From Chlamydiota bacterium (GTDB lineage: Bacteria > Chlamydiota > Chlamydiia > Chlamydiales > Rhabdochlamydiaceae), in the NCBI GenBank assembly GCA_023269365.1, contig JAHFTN010000025.1, positions 8,238 through 14,571 on the forward strand: a stretch of 6,334 bases of DNA. Direction: 5' to 3'. Below, piece after piece: positions 1 through 6,297 of this stretch. Each line of letters starts with the position of its first letter. The first letter of the stretch is position 1. The notes under the pieces are model-generated. The model worked only from the letters and a program-made list of their open reading frames with translations. It made no database searches and was not told where the DNA came from. Both the position numbers and the translations under genes were made by a program.

Positions 1-6
1 AGGAAG

Positions 7-1887
7 ATGGTACGCTTAAAGTTGTATAATACAGAATCGAGGCAAGAAGAGGAGATCGTCCCCTTGGATGGGAAGACGATACGTATGTACACGTGTGGCC
101 CCACGGTTTACAATTTTGCGCACATCGGAAATTTTCGCACCTACGTGTTTGAAGATGTTTTGCGTCGCGCGATCAAATTTTTCGGATTTTCTATCAAGCA
201 GGTCATGAATTTAACAGATATCGATGACAAGACGATCAAAGGGGCGATTCAAAATCAGGTCACATTGGATGCGTTTACCCGCCCTTTCAAAAAGGCCTTT
301 TTCGAAGATCTGATGACGCTTAACATTGAAAAGGTGGAATATTATCCCCAGGCGACAGATTACCTTTCTGAAATGATTTCTATGATTCAAAAGCTCTTAG
401 AAATGGGGGTTGCTTATACGGGGCAAGATGGGAGTGTCTATTTTGCTATCGACAAGTTTCCCTCCTATGGGAGGTTGTCCCATTTAAATCTAGAGGCTCT
501 TAGAGAGGGAGCCTCTAACCGAGTTCTCTTAGATGAGTATGACAAGGAAAATGCGTGTGATTTTGTATTATGGAAGGCGTATGACCCTCAAAGGGATGGA
601 GAGATCTTCTGGGAAAGTCCTTTTGGCAAAGGGCGCCCAGGTTGGCATATTGAATGTTCTGCGATGGCGATGACACTCTTAGGGCCCAGTATCGATATCC
701 ATGTGGGCGCTGTCGATCACATCTTTCCTCACCACGATAACGAAATTGCGCAATCAGAGTCGTTCTCCTGCTGCCGTTTTGTTAAACACTGGCTTCACTC
801 TGAGCATCTGCTCGTCGACCATAAAAAGATGTCGAAGAGCTTGGGTAATTTTTATACTTTGCGAGACCTTCTTGAAAAGGGGTATACAGGGCCTCAAGTG
901 CGTTATCTGATGTTACAGGGCCACTACCGCACCCAACTGAATTTTACCTTTACAGCGCTCAACGGGGCTTCAGCTAGCTTGGAGCGTCTTTCTGACTTCG
1001 TTTTGCGCTTAGAGCAGCTTCGCAAAGAGAAGATGCAAGTCGCTCTTGAGGTGATCCTCGATAAAGCTCTTCCTCAGGGGCCAGAGAAGAGACAAGTGAA
1101 AGAGAGGTTGCTTACCGACCTTCAAAAAGAGAAGCAAAGAGATCTTTTTAATGCCGATGAGATGCATTTTGTCTTAGAGAGATATTTGCCTTCTATGAAA
1201 GAAAAAAAAGAGATTTTGGATCGGATTTTAGTTGAGATCCGAGAAGAAAAAAAACGCTCTCTTTTTATCTCTATTTTAAAACGGGTTTTAAAAGAAGACT
1301 CAGAATCTGTAAAAATTGTGAATAAAATTTTGACAGAAATCAAAGAGAGCAGACATAGCGACCTCTTAGACCCTGTGCTAATGGAGCCGATTTTAAAAAA
1401 AGCATTTCAGCAGATCTCTCATGCCGATAAGGCTATCGAGGGTGTTTTACAAGATTTGAGTGTGAAAAAATCGCAAGGTTTTGTGCTTCCTCTTTTAGTC
1501 AAGACAATGCAGGCGTTTAAGGAGCATGTGGCTAACGATCTTAACCTCTCTTCTGCATTGGCAGAGGTGTTTGACATGGTGCGCCAAGTCAATGCGCTCT
1601 GCGACCAAGACCAGATAGGGATCTCAGAGGCGGAAGACATTTTAGATTTTCTTCATAAAATCGACCAGGTACTAGGGGTGCTTCCTTTGACTCCGATAGA
1701 AGAAAAGGTTCCAAGAGAGCTACAAGAGGCGCTCTTAGAGAGAGAAAAGGCGCGCGTACATAAAGACTGGAAAACAGCAGACAAACATCGCGATTTCATC
1801 CTGTCACAGGGCTATCTCATCGAAGATACTCCCCATGGAGCCCGGTTAAAAAAGAGGGGAGCATTTTATGAAAAAAGCAACGACTAA
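7..1887 (+). CDS. cysS: Cysteinyl-tRNA synthetase with a repeat-containing insertion
   Basis: Class I aminoacyl-tRNA synthetase that charges tRNA-Cys with cysteine, using ATP, in the cytoplasm. The 626-residue product carries the full catalytic signature: 'TCGPTVYN' with zinc ligand C30, the HIGH-type motif HIGN at 39-42, 'GWHIEC' with C217, 'HHDNE' supplying H242 and E246 as the other likely zinc ligands, and KMSKS at 274-278. The C-terminal part (about 505-615) resembles the DALR-like helical and tRNA-binding region and ends in the typical 'IEDTPHGARLK'. Bacterial CysS is usually about 460-480 residues; the excess lies at about 343-499, a charged helical segment built of repeats (separate entry). 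All catalytic residues are intact, so it is probably active. The start is placed at the ATG after AGGA at 1-4, because the N-terminus 'LKLYNT' matches the family; the frame is open to the window edge, so a longer upstream start cannot be excluded. It overlaps the next gene by 20 nt. Confidence 0.96.
   Translation: MVRLKLYNTESRQEEEIVPLDGKTIRMYTCGPTVYNFAHIGNFRTYVFEDVLRRAIKFFGFSIKQVMNLTDIDDKTIKGAIQNQVTLDAFTRPFKKAFFEDLMTLNIEKVEYYPQATDYLSEMISMIQKLLEMGVAYTGQDGSVYFAIDKFPSYGRLSHLNLEALREGASNRVLLDEYDKENACDFVLWKAYDPQRDGEIFWESPFGKGRPGWHIECSAMAMTLLGPSIDIHVGAVDHIFPHHDNEIAQSESFSCCRFVKHWLHSEHLLVDHKKMSKSLGNFYTLRDLLEKGYTGPQVRYLMLQGHYRTQLNFTFTALNGASASLERLSDFVLRLEQLRKEKMQVALEVILDKALPQGPEKRQVKERLLTDLQKEKQRDLFNADEMHFVLERYLPSMKEKKEILDRILVEIREEKKRSLFISILKRVLKEDSESVKIVNKILTEIKESRHSDLLDPVLMEPILKKAFQQISHADKAIEGVLQDLSVKKSQGFVLPLLVKTMQAFKEHVANDLNLSSALAEVFDMVRQVNALCDQDQIGISEAEDILDFLHKIDQVLGVLPLTPIEEKVPRELQEALLEREKARVHKDWKTADKHRDFILSQGYLIEDTPHGARLKKRGAFYEKSND
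1054..1500 (+). repeat. Four tandem helical repeats inside CysS (residues 350-498)
   Basis: The extra segment of CysS lines up as four consecutive units starting at residues 350, 389, 423 and 462, with lengths 39, 34, 39 and about 37. Each unit opens with a hydrophobic pair followed by charged residues (ILDKAL, VLERYL, ILKRVL, ILKKAF). Exactly 18 residues after the unit start comes a second motif (LLTDL, ILVEI, ILTEI, VLQDL). This is followed in units 1-3 by a basic stretch and a leucine-rich end (KQRDLF, KKRSLF, RHSDLL) and in unit 4 by KKSQGFV. The pattern suggests two amphipathic helices per unit, as in a small alpha-solenoid or helical bundle. The spacing is constant while the residues have diverged, which indicates old internal duplication. 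Function is unknown; it could bind tRNA, a partner protein or the ribosome. The alignment was made by eye. Confidence 0.75.
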
Positions 1888-2122
1888 AGACGAATTGTTT
1901 TTATTAAAACTTTACGAGATGGCGCTTAAAGAGGGGAATGAGAAGACCCCTTTTGATCGTTTGCGTGTGGGAAGGGCAATTGGGCAAAATGATCGTGGCA
2001 CTTATGTCATTACAAGAGATTTGGCTCAAGCCAACTTTATCAAAAAAGCGGGGGAAGAGGCTGTATGTCTTACAGACCATGGGCTGCGTTTAGTTGCTCA
2101 GCTAAAGCAGCAAGGGTTATAA
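1868..2122 (+). CDS. Small winged-helix-like protein of unknown function
   Basis: 84-residue protein that I cannot assign to a named family. It has no signal peptide or membrane segment. Predicted layout: helix 1 (about 8-23, 'ELFLLKLYEMALKEG'), helix 2 (about 31-40, ending VGRAIG), a third helical segment (about 43-60, 'VITRDLAQANFIKKAG'), then a likely beta wing and final helix ('AVCLTDHGLRLVAQL', 65-79). The 'GRAIG' turn, the long third helix and the 'LTxxGxxLV' end are typical of small winged-helix DNA- or RNA-binding domains, so a nucleic-acid-binding regulator is the best inference, not a demonstrated role. The start is supported by AGAGGGGA at 1853-1860, seven bases before ATG. The gene begins 20 nt inside the end of cysS and its own end overlaps the kinase-like gene by 58 nt, which implies cotranscription and coupled translation. 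Confidence 0.8.
   Translation: MKKATTKDELFLLKLYEMALKEGNEKTPFDRLRVGRAIGQNDRGTYVITRDLAQANFIKKAGEEAVCLTDHGLRLVAQLKQQGL
2051..2060 (+). promoter_or_regulatory. Purine-rich ribosome binding site for the kinase-like gene
   Basis: GGGGAAGAGG lies four bases before the ATG at 2065, inside the coding region of the small winged-helix-like gene. It supports that ATG as the start of the kinase-like protein despite the 58-nt overlap. The next in-frame candidates are TTG codons at 2146 and 2149, which fall inside the membrane segment, and an ATG at residue 45, which would remove the segment altogether. Confidence 0.5.
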
Positions 2123-2982
2123 CCTTTTTTTTTCTTGCCGTTCTCTTGTTGTGGGGGGTAGACCAACTCTATCAGAAAAAGACGCGCTTTGGGTTGATGT
2201 CTAAATTCTCTTCCACCTCCTTTGCTTTTACAGAAGAGGGGAAGCTTCCCCTCCCGACCCCTTTGGAACAGCAGATCCTCTCTCAGAAGTTCACCTATTT
2301 AGCTCGTGGATCTCAAGCTGAGGCTTTTGTAAGCGAAGATGGACTTTATGTTTTAAAATTATTCAAGCAGCACAAGTGGCGCCCTTCGCATCTTTGGGGA
2401 TATATTCCCCTCCCTTGGAATCCTTACTATCAAGAGACTCTTCGAAGGCGGCTAAAGCAGCGCGCTGTCCTTGAGAGCTGCAGGGCAGCACTTTTACATA
2501 GTAAAGAAGATACGGGTGTGTGTTTTGCTCACCTCAACCCAACGTCTCTTGAGATCTCTTCGACGACGCTTGTAGACAAGCGAGGGAATCTGTGGCAGCT
2601 AGATTTAAAGCAATGCTGTTTTCTCTTACAGAGGAAGGCAGAGTTGTTTTATCCCCACATACAGAGACTGATGGATCAAGGAGAGGTAGGGCAAGCCGAA
2701 GATGCCATTACGTCGACATTTAAATTATTAAAAAAATTCATTACGGCAGGCGTGTATGAAAACAATGCCATTTTGAAAAAAAATTTTGGATTTCTCGATA
2801 ACGAAGCGATGCAGTTCGATATCGGCAAATTCAAATTCGATGCTACAAGAAAGCCAGATATGCATGACCTTGTCGTCATTACAGAGGGATTTCACCGCTG
2901 GTTACAGAAAAATCATTCCCTTTTGCTTCCCCATTTTGAAAAGCAACTCACTCTTTTTACCTCACAAAACGCGCAAAAATAA
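2065..2982 (+). CDS. Membrane-anchored protein-kinase-like protein
   Basis: 305-residue protein of no family I can name. A basic N-terminus (K14, R17) precedes a hydrophobic stretch at about 18-32 ('VITFFFLAVLLLWGV'), which fits a signal anchor or uncleaved signal peptide. The rest looks like a diverged protein-kinase fold. 'ARGSQAEAFVSEDGLYVLKLFK' (80-101, described by its key residues) resembles a glycine-rich loop followed by a strand with the ATP-binding lysine, K98. A hairpin-like 'VDKRGNLWQLDLK' (170-182) could be the lobe connection. 'YENNAILKKNFGF' (231-243) followed by 'MQFDIGKF' (249-256) resembles a catalytic-loop Asn and a DFG-like D252-I-G. No HRD motif is visible, so it may be an atypical kinase or a pseudokinase. 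It is last in the overlapping operon with cysS and the winged-helix-like gene. The coding status is firm; the kinase assignment is a moderate inference from motifs. Confidence 0.72.
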   Translation: MSYRPWAAFSCSAKAARVITFFFLAVLLLWGVDQLYQKKTRFGLMSKFSSTSFAFTEEGKLPLPTPLEQQILSQKFTYLARGSQAEAFVSEDGLYVLKLFKQHKWRPSHLWGYIPLPWNPYYQETLRRRLKQRAVLESCRAALLHSKEDTGVCFAHLNPTSLEISSTTLVDKRGNLWQLDLKQCCFLLQRKAELFYPHIQRLMDQGEVGQAEDAITSTFKLLKKFITAGVYENNAILKKNFGFLDNEAMQFDIGKFKFDATRKPDMHDLVVITEGFHRWLQKNHSLLLPHFEKQLTLFTSQNAQK

Positions 2983-3092
2983 AAAAAATTCTTGCGCAAA
3001 TTTAAAAAAGGTCATACACCATTAAATTAGAAGACATGAGAAACGTCTGATCGTATTTTTCTCAGAACTTTAAAAGAATAAAGGATAGGGTT
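2983..3092 (+). promoter_or_regulatory. AT-rich leader and probable promoter region of the SWIB gene
   Basis: 110-bp spacer between the kinase-like gene and the SWIB gene. A ribosome binding site AAGGAT sits at 3081-3086, seven bases before the ATG. Upstream is strongly A/T-rich and includes a perfect 7-bp inverted repeat, TGAGAAA (3037-3043) and TTTCTCA (3058-3064), separated by 14 bases. It could be an operator or a weak leader hairpin. Possible -10 elements, such as TTAAAT at 3022-3027, have no convincing -35 partner. The separate function and strong downstream terminator suggest the SWIB gene has its own promoter here, but no exact site can be called. Confidence 0.4.
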
Positions 3093-3446
3093 ATGGCAAA
3101 AAAAACAAAGTCTAAAGCAAAAAAGAAATCAGCTCCAAAAAGAAAAGCGGCTGCAAGAAAAAAAGCAGCTCCTAAAAGAAAAAAGAAGTCGGGAGTAAAA
3201 AGAAAGTCTAACTTAGTTCAAAAGACATATAATTTGTCTTCTGAGCTTCAAGCAGTGGTAGGAGCTAGAACTTCTACGAGACCGCAAGTGGTTAAAAAAC
3301 TTTGGGCTTATATCAAAGCGCACAAATGCCAAGATATGAAGAACAGAAGAATGATCAACCCAGATTCTAAACTCGCAGCCGTTTTGGGCAGCCGCTCTGT
3401 AGATATGTTGAAAATGGCCGGTTTGCTCAGCAAGCACATTAAGTAG
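3093..3446 (+). CDS. SWIB-domain protein with a histone-H1-like basic tail
   Basis: 117-residue DNA-associated protein. Residues 1-40 contain 21 Lys/Arg and there is no acidic residue before E51; 'KKSAPKRK' (11-18) and 'KKAAPKRK' (23-30) form a 12-residue internal repeat, as in H1-like and chlamydial Hc1/Hc2 tails. Residues about 45-117 form a SWIB domain ('VVKKLWAYIKAHKCQD', 'NRRMINPDSKLAAVLGS', final 'LLSKHIK'). SWIB is known from eukaryotic SWI/SNF (BAF60) proteins and from chlamydiae, where it occurs alone and fused to topoisomerase I. The likely role is binding or compacting the nucleoid, perhaps linked to the developmental cycle as for the Hc proteins; this is inference. The gene is flanked by an AT-rich leader and an intrinsic terminator, so it is probably monocistronic. 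It carries an A8 run (3098-3105) just after the start codon. Confidence 0.93.
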   Translation: MAKKTKSKAKKKSAPKRKAAARKKAAPKRKKKSGVKRKSNLVQKTYNLSSELQAVVGARTSTRPQVVKKLWAYIKAHKCQDMKNRRMINPDSKLAAVLGSRSVDMLKMAGLLSKHIK

Positions 3447-3458
3447 TTCCCTTATCTC

Positions 3459-3490
3459 AGGGAGGCTGTATTTCAACAGCCTTCCTTTTT
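3459..3490 (+). terminator. Rho-independent terminator after the SWIB gene
   Basis: The left arm at 3460-3469 pairs with 3476-3485 to give a 10-bp stem with one G-U pair, extendable by A3459-T3486, around the 6-nt loop ATTTCA. A run of five T follows at 3486-3490. It starts 13 bases after the SWIB stop codon. On the opposite strand there is no T-run after the hairpin, so it should act mainly on plus-strand transcripts. The stop codon of the convergent uup gene (3473-3475) lies in the loop. Confidence 0.88.
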
Positions 3491-5266
3491 AGATTTATCT
3501 AACTCCTCAAAGCGCAAATACAGTTTTTCTAGGTGGGTCTCTGCTGCTGCAATACGCAGACACAGCTCATTGAGATGCTCTATGTTCTGAGCTTGCTCTG
3601 GATCTTCTAGAAGCCCATTTAGAGTTTGGATCTGTTTTTCTGTCTCTAGAATCTCCTTCTCTATCTGGTCGCATTCTTTTTTTTCTTGGGAGGAAGGTTT
3701 TTTGGGGACAGCCGTTTTTGGGGGTGCTTCCCCTGAGGATTTTTTTTCTGTTTCTCTTTTTTTTAAGGCAGCTTCCCATTGAGAAAAATCGGGAAAGAAA
3801 AGAGCTTTCCCTTCATCAAGGGCAAGCAGTGTATTGCACACACGCGCCATCATCGAGCGGTCATGAGTAATGAGTACGACAGCACCGGGGAAATCGAGCA
3901 GGGTTTCTTCTAGAGTCTCGAGGGTGGCGATGTCGAGATCATTTGTAGGCTCATCTAAGAGAAGAATGTCGGCGGGCTGTAACATCAGGTGCGCAATGGC
4001 AATGCGCGCCCTTTCTCCTCCGGAAAGTTTTTCCAAAGGCATATCGAGAATATCTGGGGAGAACAAAAACCGTTTGCACCAGCCATTTACATGGATTTTT
4101 TGCCCACGGAAGGTCACAAAGTCCCCATTAGGAGAAAGAGCTTCTTTCAAGGTGAGATAAGAGGGGAGTTTTGCGCGGTGTTGATCGAAGTAGACAATGT
4201 TTAAATGATCAGCCTTTTTAATGGTGCCCTGGTCGGGCTCAATTTCTCCTGCTATTAAGCGCAATAGAGTCGTTTTCCCACACCCATTCTTTCCCATAAG
4301 TCCCATCCGCGTGAAGGGAGAGAGGGTGAAGTCAAGGTGGGAAAAAAGGAGGCGATTGCCAAGAGTTTTGCTCAGATTTTTAGAGACGAGCAATTTTTTT
4401 GTTTCTCTCTGCGTCGAAGAGAAGTCGACTTCTGCTTTTTTTTCTCGGTTTCTATGCTGAATCTCTTTTAAATTTTCTAAAAGTTCGTGGGCATCATCGA
4501 CACGCGATTTAGATTTGGACGTTCTAGCTTTCGGGGACTGACGAAGCCAGTCGAGTTCTTTTCTCGCCCTAGAGGCCATCGAGCGCTCCTGTTCGAGCTG
4601 CCCCAAGAGGAAGAGTTCTTTATGGGCTAAAAAGTCTTGATAAGAGCCCTCTTGGGAAAAGAGGCCGAGAGGATACAGGGGATTGATTTCGATCGTCCTA
4701 TTCACCATGTGTTCTAAAAATGTACGGTCGTGACTCACGATGAGATAGGAAGGAGACTCTTTGGGCAAGAACTTTTCTAGCCACAAGATCCCCTCTAGAT
4801 CCAGATGGTTCGTGGGCTCATCGAGGAGGAGCAGGTCGGGAAAAAACATCAGCTCTTGAGCAAGGCGGAGTCGTTTTTTCCATCCTCCGGAGAGATGTTG
4901 CGCAGAAGGCTCATCGCCTGTGAATTGCAGTTTACTGAGCCATGTTTCTACTAGAAGCTCTTTTTCATACTCTTCTCTTTCATCATTTTCAGGGAAAGCT
5001 CTCATCAACACTTCAGCAGGAGGTAGGTCGGGACACTCGCAGACCTGAGGCAGATAGCCTATTTTCAATCCTCGCCTTGTGGAAATAGTCCCCTCGCTTA
5101 CACTCTCTTCTCCTGCCAAAATTTTAAGGAGGGTTGTTTTTCCCGCACCATTGGGCCCGATAAAGCCTGTGCGGTCTCCTGAGAAGATGCTGAAAGATAA
5201 ATTTTTAAATAAGGTGCGGTTGCCAAAAGACTTGCTAAGTCCCTGGCAATTGAGAAATAATGTCAT
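3473..5266 (-). CDS. uup: ABC-F family ATPase, Uup type
   Basis: 597-residue soluble protein with two ABC ATPase domains and no membrane segments. Domain 1: Walker A 'GPNGAGKTT' (37-45), signature LSGGW (125-129), Walker B 'LLLLDEPTNHLD' (145-156), switch SHD (178-180). The charged interdomain linker (about 215-290) includes 'SPKARTSKSKSR', typical of Uup. Domain 2: Walker A 'GKNGCGKTT' (325-333), signature LSGGE (414-418), Walker B 'LLLDEPTNDLD' (435-445), switch THD (467-469). A Lys/Pro/Ser-rich hinge (about 500-530) leads to a C-terminal coiled coil (about 531-595). ABC-F proteins bind the ribosomal E site or related sites; Uup has been linked to ribosome function and DNA-branch stability, so the exact role is open. 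The start ATG is preceded by AAAGGA (minus-strand sense) with seven bases of spacing. It is transcribed towards the SWIB gene and divergently from hemB. Three A8 runs occur in the hinge codons. Confidence 0.92.
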   Translation of the reverse strand: MTLFLNCQGLSKSFGNRTLFKNLSFSIFSGDRTGFIGPNGAGKTTLLKILAGEESVSEGTISTRRGLKIGYLPQVCECPDLPPAEVLMRAFPENDEREEYEKELLVETWLSKLQFTGDEPSAQHLSGGWKKRLRLAQELMFFPDLLLLDEPTNHLDLEGILWLEKFLPKESPSYLIVSHDRTFLEHMVNRTIEINPLYPLGLFSQEGSYQDFLAHKELFLLGQLEQERSMASRARKELDWLRQSPKARTSKSKSRVDDAHELLENLKEIQHRNREKKAEVDFSSTQRETKKLLVSKNLSKTLGNRLLFSHLDFTLSPFTRMGLMGKNGCGKTTLLRLIAGEIEPDQGTIKKADHLNIVYFDQHRAKLPSYLTLKEALSPNGDFVTFRGQKIHVNGWCKRFLFSPDILDMPLEKLSGGERARIAIAHLMLQPADILLLDEPTNDLDIATLETLEETLLDFPGAVVLITHDRSMMARVCNTLLALDEGKALFFPDFSQWEAALKKRETEKKSSGEAPPKTAVPKKPSSQEKKECDQIEKEILETEKQIQTLNGLLEDPEQAQNIEHLNELCLRIAAAETHLEKLYLRFEELDKSKKEGC

Positions 5267-5290
5267 CCTTGGATCCTTTTTGTTGAATCC

Positions 5291-5296
5291 ATTCTA
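5291..5296 (-). promoter_or_regulatory. Possible -10 element for uup
   Basis: On the minus strand this reads TAGAAT, five of six matches to TATAAT, and lies 24 bases upstream of the uup start codon. That would leave a short leader containing the AAAGGA ribosome binding site. The -35 partner is poor: the best candidate at 18-base spacing is TATTCA at 5315-5320, within the start of hemB. No comparable element is evident for hemB in the 47-bp divergent spacer. Confidence 0.3.
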
Positions 5297-5313
5297 CTTG
5301 GTATTGAGGATTT

Positions 5314-6297
5314 ATGAATACACTATATCCCCTCCTGCGTTTAAGACGGCTAAGGCGACATCCAGGTCTTCGCGAGCTTGTGCAAGAGACGGATCTCACT
5401 TTAAAAAATTTAGTATTCCCCCTTTTTATTAAGGGGAAAGAAGGGCCGAGATTTCCTGTTGCCTCGATGCCGGGGATCGATCAGATCCCTCTTTCCCACC
5501 TTAGAGAGGAGATTGAAGAGCTCATCGCTTTGGGCATTACAACGGTTATCCTCTTCGGGATTCCTCCCTATAAAGATCCAACGGGCTCTTGCGCTCTCCA
5601 AGAGGAGGGGATTGTACAAGAGGCGATCCGCCTCATTCATGCCACCTCTAAAGAAATGCTTATTATTGCTGATCTATGTCTATGTGAGTACACAGATCAT
5701 GGTCATTGTGGGGTTTTACATCACAACTCTCAGGAGATTGATAATGACAAGACCTTGCCGCTATTAGTAGAGCAAGCTCTCAGCCTAGCTAAGGCGGGAG
5801 CGGATGTCATCGCCCCTAGTGGGATGATCGATGGGGCTGTCCTAGCGCTGCGCCAGGGGCTAGATGGTGCGGGGTTCTCTTCTCTTCCTCTTTTGAGCTA
5901 TTCAGTGAAGTACAATTCTGCTTTTTACGGGCCTTTCCGTAGGGCGGCTGAAGGGGCTCCCCTTTATGGGGATCGTTCTACTCACCAGATGGATCCAGCG
6001 AATGGGAATGAGGCTCTGCGCGAGGTCGCCCTCGACATCCAAGAGGGAGCAGACATTCTAATGATCAAGCCCGCACACGCCTATTTAGATGTGATTTATC
6101 GAGTCAAACAAGCTCATCCCCATATTCCCCTGGGGGCGTACCATACGAGTGGGGAGTTTGCCCTGCTCAAAGCGGCGGGGGAGAAGGGATGGATCGATGA
6201 GAAGAGGGCTGTTTTAGAAATTTTAAGAGGGATCAGAAGGGCTGGCGCCGATTTTATCATCACCTATTATGCTAAAGAATTTGCCAAGTGGACATGA
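5314..6297 (+). CDS. hemB: Delta-aminolevulinic acid dehydratase (porphobilinogen synthase)
   Basis: Condenses two molecules of 5-aminolevulinate into porphobilinogen, the second common step of tetrapyrrole and haem synthesis; a cytoplasmic enzyme, usually an octamer. The 327 residues are the normal family length. The zinc-site cysteines are present in 'DLCLCEYTDHGHCG' (C122, C124, C132), which points to the Zn-dependent type rather than the Asp-rich Mg type. The two active-site lysines are K199 in 'YSVKYNSAFYGPFR' and K252 in 'MIKPAHAYLDVI'. 'GDRSTHQMDPAN' is also conserved. The ATG follows GAGGA at 5306-5310 with only three bases of spacing; the N-terminus 'RLRRLRRHPGLRELV' matches the family, so this start is sound. 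The gene is divergent from uup, and its stop overlaps the next ATG (ATGA), indicating an operon continuing to the right. Confidence 0.97.
   Translation: MNTLYPLLRLRRLRRHPGLRELVQETDLTLKNLVFPLFIKGKEGPRFPVASMPGIDQIPLSHLREEIEELIALGITTVILFGIPPYKDPTGSCALQEEGIVQEAIRLIHATSKEMLIIADLCLCEYTDHGHCGVLHHNSQEIDNDKTLPLLVEQALSLAKAGADVIAPSGMIDGAVLALRQGLDGAGFSSLPLLSYSVKYNSAFYGPFRRAAEGAPLYGDRSTHQMDPANGNEALREVALDIQEGADILMIKPAHAYLDVIYRVKQAHPHIPLGAYHTSGEFALLKAAGEKGWIDEKRAVLEILRGIRRAGADFIITYYAKEFAKWT

Noticed and set aside
1122..1640. Minus-strand open frames opposite cysS
   Set aside because: They are antisense to a well-conserved gene, have no ribosome binding site of note and give low-complexity translations typical of shadow frames.
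2065..2133. Frameshift joining the winged-helix-like and kinase-like genes into one protein
   Set aside because: The small gene stops at 2120-2122, before the T9 run, and has a complete domain-like end ('LTDHGLRLVAQL'), so an indel in the run could not join the two frames.
2971..2997. Inverted repeat GCGCAA / TTGCGC at the end of the kinase-like gene as a terminator
   Set aside because: Only six paired bases with a 15-base A-rich loop, and no T-run follows on the plus strand. The left arm lies within the coding end.
2992..3020. TTGCGC and TACACC at 17-base spacing as a SWIB promoter
   Set aside because: Each box matches the consensus at only about half of its positions in a very AT-rich spacer, so it is no better than chance.
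3870..4460. Plus-strand open frames opposite uup
   Set aside because: They lie across conserved ABC motifs of the real gene and show no recognisable protein features.
5079..5432. Plus-strand frame spanning the uup start and hemB start
   Set aside because: It runs antisense to uup and out of frame with hemB; both real genes are clearly identified by their motifs.
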